Translations under genes and position numbers: made by a program
Part shown: in pieces, positions 18,480 to 27,800 of the stretch
Numbering within the stretch: the first letter of the stretch is position 1
Layout: the number at the start of each line of letters is the position of its first letter
Notes under the pieces: generated by a model
The model's database searches: none
Told to the model about the DNA's origin: nothing
Seen by the model: the letters and a program-made list of their open reading frames with translations, nothing else
NCBI RefSeq assembly: GCF_019303495.1
Contig: NZ_JAEVFI010000016.1
Span: 1-64,000 of the forward strand
DNA length: 64,000 nucleotides
Direction of reading: 5' to 3'
Origin: Streptomyces sp. JJ66
GTDB taxonomy: Bacteria; Actinomycetota; Actinomycetes; Streptomycetales; Streptomycetaceae

Positions 18480-18596
18480 TTCCCGGGAGCCGGTGCCGGG
18501 CGCCGGTGCCGGGCGGCGGTGCCGGGCGGCGGTGCCGGGCGGCGGTGCCGGGAGCCGGTGCCGGGCGGCGGTGCCGGGAGCCGATGCCGGGCGGCG
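18480..18596. repeat. 13-bp minisatellite between rbsA and rbsC
   Basis: Eight consecutive 13-bp units of the form GTGCCGGGMGSCG run from 18493 to 18596, preceded by a degenerate ninth unit from 18480. Three internal units are identical (GTGCCGGGCGGCG). Thirteen is not a multiple of three, so the array is unlikely to be coding and separates the rbsA stop from the rbsC start. Confidence 0.9.
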
Positions 18597-18728
18597 AGCA
18601 CACGACGGGGCGCGGCAGGCCCCGTCGGGGCGCGGCAGACAGGCACCACACGCGGCCAGCGGACGACGACACGACGCCCAGACGGGCGGCGACACCCCGG
18701 ACAGCGGACGACGAGAGGACGGCGAGGT

Positions 18729-19730
18729 TTGGCCACCGAGACACGAGGCAAGAGCGCGGCGGCATCCGGAGCGGGCGACGGGCCGCCCGGCACGGTTCCG
18801 GCACGGGCGCGCCGGGTGTTCCACGACAACGGCGCCCTCGGCGCGCTGCTGGCGCTCGTGGCGGTCCTGGCGCTGCTGTCGCCGGACTTCCTGACCACCC
18901 GCAACCTGATGAACGTCGGTGCGCAGGCGGCCGTGGTGGCGATCCTGGCGTTCGGCGTCACCTTCGTCATCGTCGCGGCCGGGATCGACCTGTCGGTCGG
19001 CTCGGTGGCGGCGCTGTCGGCGACAGTGCTGGCCTGGACGGCGACCGCGCAGGGGGTACCGGTGTGGCTGGCCGTGCTGGGCGCGCTGGCGACGGGCCTG
19101 GTGTGCGGCCTGGTAAACGGGCTGCTCGTCGCGTACGGCAGGCTGCCCTCGTTCATCGCGACGCTGGCGATGCTCTCGGTGGCGCGCGGCCTTGGCCTGG
19201 TCATCTCCCAGGGCAGCCCCATCGACTTCCCCGACCCGCTGGGCTTCCTCGGCCGCAACCTCGGCGACTGGCTGCCCGTGCCGGTACTGGTGATGCTGGC
19301 GATGGCCGCCCTCGCCGCACTCGTGCTGAACCTGACCTACAGCGGCCGGGCGATGTACGCGATCGGCGGCAACGAGGAGGCGGCGCGGCTGTCCGGCATC
19401 CGGGTCGCGCGGCAGAAGCTGGTGATCTATGGGCTGTCCGGGGTGTTCGCGGCCGTCGCGGGCGTCGTGCTGGCCTCCCGCCTGGTATCCGCGCAGCCGC
19501 AGGCGGCCTTCGGCTACGAGCTGGACGCCATCGCCGCCTGCGTCATCGGCGGCGCGAGCCTGTCTGGCGGTGTGGGCCGCGCGTCGGGCACGCTGATCGG
19601 CGCGCTGATCCTCGCCGTACTGCGCAACGGGCTCAACTTGCTGAACGTTTCGGCCTTTTGGCAGCAGGTGGTGATCGGGGGGGTTATCGCACTGGCCGCA
19701 CTTCTCGATACACTCCGTCGCCGTACGTGA
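18729..19730 (+). CDS. rbsC: ribose-type sugar ABC transporter permease
   Basis: The 333-residue protein has eight to ten hydrophobic helices and the BPD_transp_2 signature of RbsC-type permeases: FGVTFVIVAAGIDLSVGSV, LPSFIATLAMLSVARG, and ACVIGGASLSGGVG with GTLIGALILAVLRNGLNLL. It forms the membrane channel for the RbsA ATPase. The TTG at 18729 is chosen because GGCGAGG precedes it and the family N-terminus begins here; longer readings translate the 13-bp repeats. An unusual 273-bp space with the repeat array separates it from rbsA. Confidence 0.9.
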   Translation: MATETRGKSAAASGAGDGPPGTVPARARRVFHDNGALGALLALVAVLALLSPDFLTTRNLMNVGAQAAVVAILAFGVTFVIVAAGIDLSVGSVAALSATVLAWTATAQGVPVWLAVLGALATGLVCGLVNGLLVAYGRLPSFIATLAMLSVARGLGLVISQGSPIDFPDPLGFLGRNLGDWLPVPVLVMLAMAALAALVLNLTYSGRAMYAIGGNEEAARLSGIRVARQKLVIYGLSGVFAAVAGVVLASRLVSAQPQAAFGYELDAIAACVIGGASLSGGVGRASGTLIGALILAVLRNGLNLLNVSAFWQQVVIGGVIALAALLDTLRRRT

Positions 19731-19873
19731 TCGGTCCGTGCCGAGGGTCGATCGGCAACCGACCGTTCCCGACGACCGCACCACACCGCAGACCGCATCG
19801 TTCCCGACCACCGACCGCTCCCGACCCGCACGTCGCTCTTTACCCCGCCCGTCGACTGCAAGGAATGCAGCAC

Positions 19874-20809
19874 ATGCGTACAAAGAGAACGTCCCTGGCC
19901 ACCGTCGCCGCCCTGCTCGCCCTGACCGCCACCGCCTGCGGCTCCGGTACCGCCGCCTCCGGAGGGGAGGACGGGATCGAGATAGGCATGTCGATCTCGA
20001 CGCTGAACAACCCGTTCTTCGTAGAGCTGAAGAAGGGCGCGGAGGACGAGGCCGAGGCGAACAAGGTCAGGCTGACGATCACCGACGCGCAGGACGACGC
20101 CAGCACCCAGGCCAACCAGGTGCAGAACTTCATCAGCCAGAACCTGGACACCGTGGTGATCAACCCGGTTGACTCCGACGCCGCCCGGCCCTCGGTGGAG
20201 GCCGCCGACAACGCCGGTGTGCCCGTCGTCGCCGCCGACCGCGCGGTCAACGGCGCCAAGGTCGCCACCACCGTCGCCTCCGACAACGTGCAGGGCGGCG
20301 AACTGGCGGCCCAGCAGCTGGCGGAGGAGCTGGGCGAGCGGGGCAAGGTCGTCGTCCTGCGCGGCCTCTCGGGCACCTCGGCCTCGCGCGAGCGCGGCGA
20401 GGGCTTCGAGAAGGGCATCGCGCGATTCCCGGCCATCGAGGTCGTCGCCACCCAGCCCGCCGACTTCGACCGTACCCAGGGCCTGGACGTCATGACGAAC
20501 CTCCTCCAGGCGCACCCCGACGTCACCGGCGTCTTCGCCGAGAACGACGAGATGGCGCTCGGCGCGCTCCAGGCACTCGGCGACCGGGCGGGCAGCTCGG
20601 TGACCGTCATCGGCTTCGACGGCACGGCCGACGGGCTGAAAGCCGTGCAGCAGGGCACGATGGCCGCCACCATCGCCCAGCAGCCCGACGAGCTGGGCCG
20701 CATGTCCGTGCGCAACGCCGTGCGGGTGGCGCGGAGCGAGGAGGTGGACACCGAGATCAAGGTGCCGGTGAAGGTCGTCACCGAGGAGAATGTGAAAACC
20801 TTCCTCTGA
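19874..20809 (+). CDS. rbsB: ribose-type substrate-binding lipoprotein
   Basis: The 311-residue protein has a lipoprotein signal (basic MRTKRTS, hydrophobic core, lipobox-like TATAC) and a periplasmic-binding-protein type 1 fold. Segments typical of RbsB are MSISTLNNPFFVELKKGAE, NPVDSDAARPSV, PVVAADRAV and FAENDEMALGALQALG. It captures the sugar outside the membrane and delivers it to the permease. I chose the ATG at 19874, spaced 9 nt from AAGGA; an ATG at 19865 directly abuts that site. It lies 143 bp after rbsC and is followed one base later by ribokinase. Confidence 0.92.
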   Translation: MRTKRTSLATVAALLALTATACGSGTAASGGEDGIEIGMSISTLNNPFFVELKKGAEDEAEANKVRLTITDAQDDASTQANQVQNFISQNLDTVVINPVDSDAARPSVEAADNAGVPVVAADRAVNGAKVATTVASDNVQGGELAAQQLAEELGERGKVVVLRGLSGTSASRERGEGFEKGIARFPAIEVVATQPADFDRTQGLDVMTNLLQAHPDVTGVFAENDEMALGALQALGDRAGSSVTVIGFDGTADGLKAVQQGTMAATIAQQPDELGRMSVRNAVRVARSEEVDTEIKVPVKVVTEENVKTFL

Positions 20810-20810
20810 G

Positions 20811-21836
20811 ATGACACCCGCCACCGCACCCCACACCCCGGACGCCTCGCCCACGCCGGATACCCCGGCCGGGCCGGACGCCACGGCCGGGCCGGACGCC
20901 ACGGCCGGGCCGGACGCCACGGCCGGGGTATCCGGCCCGCCCCACCTGGACGTCCTGGTGGTCGGTTCCGCCAACGCCGACCTGGTGACCACCGTCGAGC
21001 GCCACCCCGCCCCCGGCGAGACGGTGCTCGGCTCGGACCTGGCCGTCCACCCCGGCGGCAAGGGCGCCAACCAGGCTGTCGCCGCCGCCCGGCTGGGCGC
21101 GGCGACGGGTCTGCTGGCCCGGGTCGGGGACGACGCGTACGGGCGGCTGCTCACCGCGTCCCTGCGGGACGCGGGCGTGCACACCGGCCGGGTGCTCACC
21201 GGCGGCGGCTCGCCCACCGGCGTCGCGCTCATCGCCGTGGGCGCGGACGGCGCCAACACCATCGTCGTCTCCCCCGGCGCCAACGCCCGGCTGACGCCCG
21301 CCGACGCCGCCGCCGCGCGGCCGGTGCTCGCGGCGGCGTCGGTGGTCTCGCTGCAACTGGAGGTGCCACTGGAGACGGTGGCCGAAACCGTACGGCTCGC
21401 GGCCGACGCGGGGACGCGCGTGGTGCTCAACCCCTCGCCGCCCGCCGCGCTGCCGCCCGAGGTGCTGGCAGCCTGCGACCCGCTGGTGGTCAACGAGCAC
21501 GAGGCCCGGCTGCTGCTCGGCGCCGACGCGGGCGAGGACGCCGCCGAGTGGGCCACCGCGCTCCGTCGGAGGGGACCGCGCAGCGTGGTCGTCACTCTCG
21601 GCGCACAGGGCGCGCTGACCGCCTCCGCCCACGGCACGGTGCACGTCCCCGCGCCTGCGGTGACGGCCGTGGACTCCACCGGCGCCGGGGACGCCTTCAC
21701 CGGCGCCCTGGCCTGGCGGCTGGCGCGCGGCGACACGCTGGCCGACGCCGCCCGCCTGGCGGTACGCGTCGGCGCGCTGGCCGTCACCCGGCCCGGCGCG
21801 CAGTCCAGCTTCCCGTCGGCGGCCGACCTGGCGTGA
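20811..21836 (+). CDS. rbsK: ribokinase (PfkB family)
   Basis: The 341-residue enzyme phosphorylates ribose to ribose 5-phosphate. PfkB signatures are intact: HPGGKGANQAVAAARLG near the N-terminus and the catalytic DSTGAGDAFTGAL. The core starts near residue 45 (LDVLVVGSANADLV). Before it lies an unusual linker containing three AGPDAT hexapeptides, encoded by an exact 18-bp repeat. Because its ATG lies one base after the rbsB stop, translation is probably coupled. It completes the uptake operon, supporting ribose as the transported sugar. No rbsD mutarotase gene is present. Confidence 0.92.
   Translation: MTPATAPHTPDASPTPDTPAGPDATAGPDATAGPDATAGVSGPPHLDVLVVGSANADLVTTVERHPAPGETVLGSDLAVHPGGKGANQAVAAARLGAATGLLARVGDDAYGRLLTASLRDAGVHTGRVLTGGGSPTGVALIAVGADGANTIVVSPGANARLTPADAAAARPVLAAASVVSLQLEVPLETVAETVRLAADAGTRVVLNPSPPAALPPEVLAACDPLVVNEHEARLLLGADAGEDAAEWATALRRRGPRSVVVTLGAQGALTASAHGTVHVPAPAVTAVDSTGAGDAFTGALAWRLARGDTLADAARLAVRVGALAVTRPGAQSSFPSAADLA
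20868..20921 (+). repeat. 18-bp tandem repeat in the rbsK N-terminal coding region
   Basis: Three exact copies of GCCGGGCCGGACGCCACG encode (AGPDAT)3 in the N-terminal linker of ribokinase. Copy number could vary without frame change. Confidence 0.9.
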
Positions 21837-21954
21837 CGCCTCCCGCGCCTGGACGGGCGCCGCTTGACTGGCGCTGGCTGGCTGGCGCTGGCACGTCCAG
21901 CGCTCGGGCTGGCTGGGCTGGGACCGGTGGGTGTTCGGGCTGGCCGCGAGGCGA

Positions 21955-21987
21955 GCGGCCCCGGTGCGACAGGTGCGCCGGGGCCGC
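21955..21987. terminator. terminator between rbsK and the S37 peptidase gene
   Basis: A perfect 10-bp stem, GCGGCCCCGG/CCGGGGCCGC, with a 13-nt loop lies between the convergent genes and could stop both transcripts. Confidence 0.65.
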
Positions 21988-22032
21988 CCGTCCCGGGCCG
22001 GGAACGCCGTGTTCAGCGCGGGGTGCCGCGCC

Positions 22033-23508
22033 TCACGGCAGCCGCGTCGGTGTCCGCTCGACCATGGGCCGGTCCAGGGACGCGTCATACGGGGCGAGCG
22101 CCTGCGGCAGCCCGGCGGCCGAGGACGCCGCCGCCCGCCCGCTCGCGGGCCGCTCGTCGGCGACATCGGCCCAGCGCAGCACGGCCTCGGTGGCTGTCAC
22201 CCGGTCGGCGTCCCGCAACTGGGCGATGTTCGCTCCGTGGTTGGCGCCGGGCGCGACGAACACGTGGGTGTCGTCAGTGTGCCGCCCGACGCGGAACGGC
22301 TCGGCGCCCCACGGGTCGTTCTCGCCGTTGACGAACAGCATCTGGGAGGAACGGCCGCGCACCCAGCGGTCGATGTCCCGCATCGCGTACCAGTCGAAAT
22401 ACGGGAGGTCGATCTCGTCCGGGACGGCGTTGCGCGGGTGGTTGACGTCCGGGTAGCGCAGCAGGCCCCGCAGGTGCGGGGTGCGCACGGTCGGGAAGCC
22501 CAGCTCGGTAGCCGCCTGGTAGTAGTACGGCGTGTACGGGGTCATGCCCTGGTCGGTGTAGAAGGCGAACCCGGATACCTGGTCCAGGTAGGTGTACAGC
22601 TCGTCCACCGAGGCGTTGGCACCCGGTGCCTGCCCGCAGTCGGCCTCGTCCTGGTACTGGAAGAACGCCCACACCAGGTCCAGCACGACCACCTCGAAGG
22701 CCCGGTCCGCCGAACCGTACAGCTCGAAGCTGTACCCCTCCTTCTGGGCCATCTCCTCATACCGCGCGACGAGTTCACCGCGCTGCCGCAGGGCCTGCCG
22801 CTGCACGCCCTCCAGCCGGTCGCGGCACTCCCGCGTGGAGACGGTGGCGAAGAACCGGTCGTAGGCACGGTCGTTGTAGATGTTGGTGTTGTTCGGCGCG
22901 ACGTAGGCGACGGTGCCGTCCATGTCGCGGGGGTAGAACCGGCGGTAGTAGGTGGCCGTCATGCCGCCCTTGCTGCCGCCGGTGGAGATCCAGTTCTGGT
23001 CGTAGATGCCGTCCAGCGCGGCGTGAATGCGGTGCTGATCGCTGGCGGCCTGCCAGATGTCCAGCTTCGACCAGTCGGCGGGCTCGGGCCGCGACGGGGT
23101 GAAGAACCGGTACTCCATGGACACCTGGTTGGCGTCCGCGATCCGCGTCGGCTCGCTCCGCGAGGGGTTGGGGTTCAGCCCGTACCCGGAGGTGTAGAAC
23201 ACCGTCGGGCGGTCAACCGACTTGTGCAGCACCGATATGCGCTGCTCGAACGTCCCCCGCCACGGCCGCCGGTGATCGACGGGCTGCTCGTAGGTGAGGA
23301 CGAAGAACCGGTACCCGTCCACCGGCTTCTCCGCCACCAGCTCCATCCCGTCGATGGCCAGCAGCCGGTCCTTGATACCGGACTCGGCCCTGTCGGGCTC
23401 GGCACTGCCGGACTCGGCCGCGGTGGCGACCCCTCCCGACGCCGTACCAGCCACCGCCGTACCGATCAGCACGACAAAGGCCAGCACCCATCTGAGCACT
23501 GCGCGCAT
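22033..23508 (-). CDS. secreted S37-family (tripeptidyl aminopeptidase-like) serine peptidase
   Basis: The 491-residue protein has a cleavable signal peptide (RAVLRW, hydrophobic 5-22, Ala-rich cleavage region) and an alpha/beta-hydrolase fold of the streptomycete S37 type. The nucleophile elbow is GGSKGG with Ser near residue 179. The acid and histidine lie in NGENDPWGAEPF and GANHGAN. These enzymes remove N-terminal tri- or oligopeptides from extracellular proteins. The ATG at 23508 follows TGAGGAG; a start 30 bp upstream lacks support. It is monocistronic. Confidence 0.88.
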   Translation of the reverse strand: MRAVLRWVLAFVVLIGTAVAGTASGGVATAAESGSAEPDRAESGIKDRLLAIDGMELVAEKPVDGYRFFVLTYEQPVDHRRPWRGTFEQRISVLHKSVDRPTVFYTSGYGLNPNPSRSEPTRIADANQVSMEYRFFTPSRPEPADWSKLDIWQAASDQHRIHAALDGIYDQNWISTGGSKGGMTATYYRRFYPRDMDGTVAYVAPNNTNIYNDRAYDRFFATVSTRECRDRLEGVQRQALRQRGELVARYEEMAQKEGYSFELYGSADRAFEVVVLDLVWAFFQYQDEADCGQAPGANASVDELYTYLDQVSGFAFYTDQGMTPYTPYYYQAATELGFPTVRTPHLRGLLRYPDVNHPRNAVPDEIDLPYFDWYAMRDIDRWVRGRSSQMLFVNGENDPWGAEPFRVGRHTDDTHVFVAPGANHGANIAQLRDADRVTATEAVLRWADVADERPASGRAAASSAAGLPQALAPYDASLDRPMVERTPTRLP

Positions 23509-23834
23509 GTGCGACTCCTCAGGATTCCCCAATAACACAGGTCGCCGCGCAACCTATCCACTCCCCACCCCCCACACCATCCCCTGCGGACCCCCACTTC
23601 CAGCCACCTGTGAGCCGGCCCTCACACCTCCGCCCCGTGCCATGCACACCACCCTGCCGACGGGTGACGCCACCCCACGCCCACCTCAACGCACGCAGCA
23701 CCCCACCCAGCGTCACCACACGCTGCCGCATCCGGTGTCGGCGCCCGCTGCGGCACCCCGGAGTCGGCGCAGGGGCACCCTCCAGCTCAGGCACCGACCC
23801 CCGGAACAGACCGGTGACCGCGTAAGGTCAAAGC
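23509..23834. other. intergenic region without recognisable features
   Basis: This 326-bp divergent region must hold promoters for the leftward S37 peptidase and the rightward NUDIX gene. It is C-rich on the + strand with scattered CCACCC runs. I see no palindrome, hairpin or short gene that I can support. Confidence 0.5.
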
Positions 23835-24332
23835 ATGGGCAAGGCATTGGCCACCGGCCCCCTACAGATGGCGCTGCTCGGCTTCGAACGCACCGCGCGG
23901 GAGCACACCGAGGCGACCGGCGCGGCCGACACGGCATACGTCCTCATCGCCCTGCGGCACCGTGAGCGCCTGTTGCTGGTACGGGTACGGCGGCGGGGAT
24001 GCTGGGAGCTGCCGGGCGGCAAGATCGACCCGGGCGAGACACCCCGCGCGGCAGCCGTGCGCGAACTACTGGAAGAAACCGGCCAGCACGTGCGCTCCGA
24101 CGCCCTCACCCTGGCCGGGTACGCGACGACCGCCATCGGCCCGCAGCAACGCATCCTGCGCGGCGCGGTGTTCACCGGCCGCACCGAACGTCCGCAGGCG
24201 TTCACCCCGACCGAGGAAATCGCCGCCACCTGCTGGTGGGACGGCGAAACAGCCCTCCCGGACGGCCCCCTCCAAACCGTTGACACCTACCTCGCCAAAC
24301 TAGTCACCGGCCCCCTCCACCCAGAGCCGTAA
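23835..24332 (+). CDS. NUDIX hydrolase
   Basis: The 165-residue protein has an intact Nudix box (GGKIDPGETPRAAAVRELLEETG, shown by the Gly, Arg-Glu-Leu and Glu-Glu-x-Gly positions near residues 60-82). The preceding strand CWELPGG is typical of MutT-like enzymes that hydrolyse nucleoside diphosphates linked to another group. The substrate cannot be told; options are oxidised dNTPs, NDP-sugars or dinucleotides. An N-terminal extension of about 30 residues precedes the fold. It is monocistronic; the neighbours give no clue. Confidence 0.85.
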   Translation: MGKALATGPLQMALLGFERTAREHTEATGAADTAYVLIALRHRERLLLVRVRRRGCWELPGGKIDPGETPRAAAVRELLEETGQHVRSDALTLAGYATTAIGPQQRILRGAVFTGRTERPQAFTPTEEIAATCWWDGETALPDGPLQTVDTYLAKLVTGPLHPEP

Positions 24333-24496
24333 CCCAGGAACGGCTACCCGCCCCGGGGCCTCCGGTACCTGCTCAGAACGCCCTTTGCCGCGTCGGTCAC
24401 GGGGCGACTCCCCGGCGAGTGCCGTCCAGGTGTGGCCGGAGAACTTTCAGTGCCGCCTGCATCGCAGAGAAATATCACAGCAGTACGACGGGAGAG

Positions 24497-24526
24497 GCAA
24501 CTTCTCCTCCTTATAGGAGGAGTTGC
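24497..24526 (-). terminator. hairpin after the small membrane-protein gene
   Basis: Stem CTCCTCC/GGAGGAG with flanking GCAA/TTGC and loop TTATA sits right at the stop (24530) of the leftward small gene, in an unusually A/T-containing stretch. Confidence 0.55.
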
Positions 24527-24529
24527 ACA

Positions 24530-24751
24530 TCATCCACGGTCGCCAAACTCTTCAGATGCCCGGTCGATTTGACGTTTCCGGACAAAGGCGATTCCCAGCG
24601 CGGGGCCGACAAGAAGACCTGACGCCTTCCCCAGGGAGTCGAGGAAAGGTGCCCCAAAAGCCATCTGCAAGCCCGTGATAAGCACCACCATGAAAATCAG
24701 CGCTGCGAAAAATGTCAACCACGGCCTTGTCGCAGTCCATTCAGGCGCCAT
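24530..24751 (-). CDS. small two-helix membrane protein downstream of RHS gene
   Basis: The 73-residue protein has two hydrophobic segments (about residues 10-32 and 42-56) and a charged C-terminus (VRKRQIDRASEEFGDRG). The ATG follows GGGAAGG. It is the first gene after the RHS protein on the same strand, 74 bp from its stop. In polymorphic toxin systems, the gene after the variable toxin tail often encodes the immunity protein. Its small, membrane-embedded form would suit immunity to a membrane-active tail, but there is no recognisable domain. Local GC content is clearly lower than in neighbouring genes, consistent with acquisition. Confidence 0.6.
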   Translation of the reverse strand: MAPEWTATRPWLTFFAALIFMVVLITGLQMAFGAPFLDSLGKASGLLVGPALGIAFVRKRQIDRASEEFGDRG

Positions 24752-24766
24752 CCGTTAAATCCTTCC

Positions 24767-24802
24767 CGTGTGCGGAACAGCCTTCCGGCTGTTCCGCACA
24801 CG
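24767..24802 (-). terminator. perfect 16-bp stem between RHS gene and its small neighbour
   Basis: Arms CGTGTGCGGAACAGCC (24767-24782) and GGCTGTTCCGCACACG (24787-24802) are perfect complements. On the transcribed minus strand the loop is GGAA, a stable GNRA-type tetraloop. It lies directly downstream of the RHS stop and directly upstream of the ribosome-binding site of the small gene, so it could be a terminator or an mRNA-stabilising element. Confidence 0.75.
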
Positions 24803-24825
24803 TCTAAATTGCTAGACCTGTTGAA

Positions 24826-27800
24826 TCACGGCGAAAGCCAAGACTCAACTGCGGCTCCGGTGTTTGCTCCAGCGGCAAAGCAGCCAGCCGTAGCCAGAAA
24901 CCCACTGGATGCGCCCACTGAGGCAGTACATATGGAGCCGACCACGACTCCCGCTGCAAGAGAAGCAGACTCCCGGGCAGCACCGGTCCAGTCTCCTTCA
25001 GCTATTTTCTGTCCGATCTCTACCACATTGACAACGTCCCCTACCTTGCCCAAGGCGTCGGAGATGCCTCCCTTGCTCAACAGGCCGCTTTGGTCGATGC
25101 GGTTGGTGGGGTCGCCTTCGGCGTAGAGGTAGGGGTTGACTTCCTGGCCGCTGGGGTCGGGCTGGGTGAAGCGGCCCAGGGTGGGGTCGTAGAAGCGGGC
25201 GTTGAGGTGGTAGAGGCCGGTCGGGTCCTGGTAGCCGGCGGCGAACCGGTAGGGCTGGGGGGCCTCCTGGGTGGTTTTGTCAGTGCGGAGGGTGCCGGTG
25301 GGGGTGTAGGCGTAGGTGTTGGCCTTCGCGCCGGTCTCGTCGGTCATGGCGATGACGGAGCCGAGGGCGTCGGTGAGGTAGTAGTACGCCTTACCTTCGG
25401 ACGTCATGGAGTTGAGCGTGCCCCCGGGTTCGCGGATGAACCCTGTCTCATTGACCTCCGGGCCGGAGACCGTGGCTTGGCGGGTGACGCCTACGGGGCC
25501 GTTGAAGAGCCAGGTGTCGCCGAAGCGGCGGCGTTCGCTCTGGTCGGTGGAGGCGTACTCGGCGTCGTAGGTGGTGCCGTCCACGGTGACGGAGGTCATC
25601 TGGGAGTAGTGCGACCACGTGGTGTCGGTGCGGGCTGTCTCGGGGGTGGGGGCCGCAGCCAGCTCGTTGCCGGTTTCGTCGTAGGACCAGCCGGTGGTGT
25701 CGTCGTTCTTGGCGGTCAGCTGGGAGGCGTCGTTGTAGGTGTAAGTGGTAGCTGCTGGGCAGCCGGACGTGGTGCCCTGGGAGGTGAGGTTGCCCGCCGG
25801 GTTCCAGCAGTATTGCCAGGTGGCGCCGTCGCCGGACTCCGAGGCGCGGGCCAGGCGTCCGGCCTCGTTGTAGGTGTAGGTGGTCGTGGTGTCGGTGGTG
25901 TGGTCGGTCTTGGTGCGGATCTTGGTGCCGTCTGCCGCCTCACCGCCCGCAGTGTAGGAGTAGTCGTAGGACAGCTCGGTGAGGGTGCCCTCGGGTGAGG
26001 TGGCCTTGATGCGCGTGGGGCGGCTGGATTCGTCCAGCGTCACGGTCTGGGTGGTGCCGCCGGGGTAGGTCGTTTCCGTGCGGGCGTCGTTGTTGTCGTA
26101 CGCGTAGGTGGTTTTGCGGTCCTCGGGGTCCTTCAGCCATTCCAGGCGATTGGCCGCGTCCCAGTGGTAGTCGGTGGTGCCGCCGGGGTCGGTGTAGGTG
26201 TCCACGTTGCCGTCGGCGGTGTAGGTGAGCACCGTTTGGGTGCCACCGTACCGAGTGCTGCGCACGGTCTCGCGGGACAGCGGGTCGTAGGCGTAGTTCA
26301 TCACCCCGGTGTCGTCGGTACGCGAGGTGAGGTTGCCGTCGCCGTCGTAGGTGTACTTGACCGTGGTGTAGTTGGCGGAGACCTGGGTGACGCGGTCCCG
26401 TTCGTCGTAGCTGTACACCGTCTGGACGCCGCGTCCGTCCACCACCGTGGCGGGGCGGCCCTTGCGGTCGTAGGTGTAGGTGGTGGTGCCCATCGGCGTG
26501 GGCGGGGTGACCTTCTTGAGGTTGCCTTTGCTGTCGTACTCGAACTTCGTCACCTTGCCGCCCGCGTCCTTGGCGGAGCAGCGCTGGCCTTCGAAGCCGC
26601 CGCAGTGCGGGGTGTCGTCGTTGTAGGTGAACTCCCGCGTGCCGCCGCCCGCGCCGGAGACGGCGACGGAGGTGGTGTTGCCGGAGGCGTCGTAGGAGTA
26701 GTCGGTCTTCTCACCATCGGGGGAGGTGAGGGTGCCGGGGAGGTCGGTGCCCGCGATGGTCTGGTAGCCGGTCAGCGCGGCCGTGGCCCCGGTGGGCAGC
26801 TGGGCGGAGGTGGGGTTGTTGCGGGAGTCCCAGCCGTAGGCAGCGGTGTTGCCCGGGGTGCTGCCAGTACCCATGGCGTCGGTGGCGGTGACGACGTTGT
26901 GCGCGTCGTAGGACCGCGAACGCTCGTGGCCCAGCGGGTCTATGACCTTCTCGACCTCGCCGTCCGCGTTGTGCTCGTACTTCGTGGCGTGGCCGAGTGG
27001 GTCGGTGGCCGTGGTGGTACCCGCGTCGCCGGGTGAGGCTGCGGTGTACGCGTAGCGGTAGGTGGGGCCGGTGTGGCCGGAGCCGTCGAACTCGGTGGCG
27101 CGGAGCATGGAGGTGACGCGGTTGTGGGCGTCGTAGGTGAAGACGGTGACGCGGCCTTCGGGAGTGGTGATCTTCGTCAGGCGGCGGTCGCTGTCGTAAT
27201 CGAAGGTCGTCTTCTTGCCTTCGGTGTCGATCGTCTCCGCGAGGTCTCCGGCCTGGTTGAGGTTGAAGACGGCGGTGCGGCCGGTGTGGTCCTTGGCCTG
27301 CCACTGGTTGCCGTGCGTCTTCACCAGGTCAACCCAGCGGCCCGAGCGTTCCTCCGTGAGTTTGAAGCCCTTGTGCTCGGCACCTTCGTCGTGCTGATCG
27401 ACGGTGATCCGGCCGCCGTTGCGGTCTTCCACGCTCGTCAGGGTGCCGTGGGTGCTGAAGTGGTCCTTCATGCCCGACTTGCGGTCGGTGAGGGTGTAGG
27501 AGCCGTCGTCGTCGCGGGTCAGGTCCTTGCTGGAGCCGTCCGGCGTGGTGAAGGAGTCGCCGTCCTTCGCGAACCGTACGGACGCGCCGGTCTCGTCGTA
27601 GAAGACCACGGCGTCCTGCTGCACCAGCAGGTAACGCTCGTACTCCTGCCACCACCGCTGGGAGACCTTGCCCCACGGGGCGTCGAGGGAGTTGTAGGTG
27701 CGCGCCAGGCGCAGGTTCTGCCCGACACCGGCGACGTCGAAGTCAGTGGCGGCCAGCATCAGGTTGCCGGTGGAGTAGTTGATCCGCGCCACCAGGGAAT

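Noticed and set aside
18474..18728. Extended N-terminus of the sugar permease
   Set aside because: It translates the 13-bp non-coding repeats; the permease family begins near the TTG at 18729, which has a ribosome-binding site.
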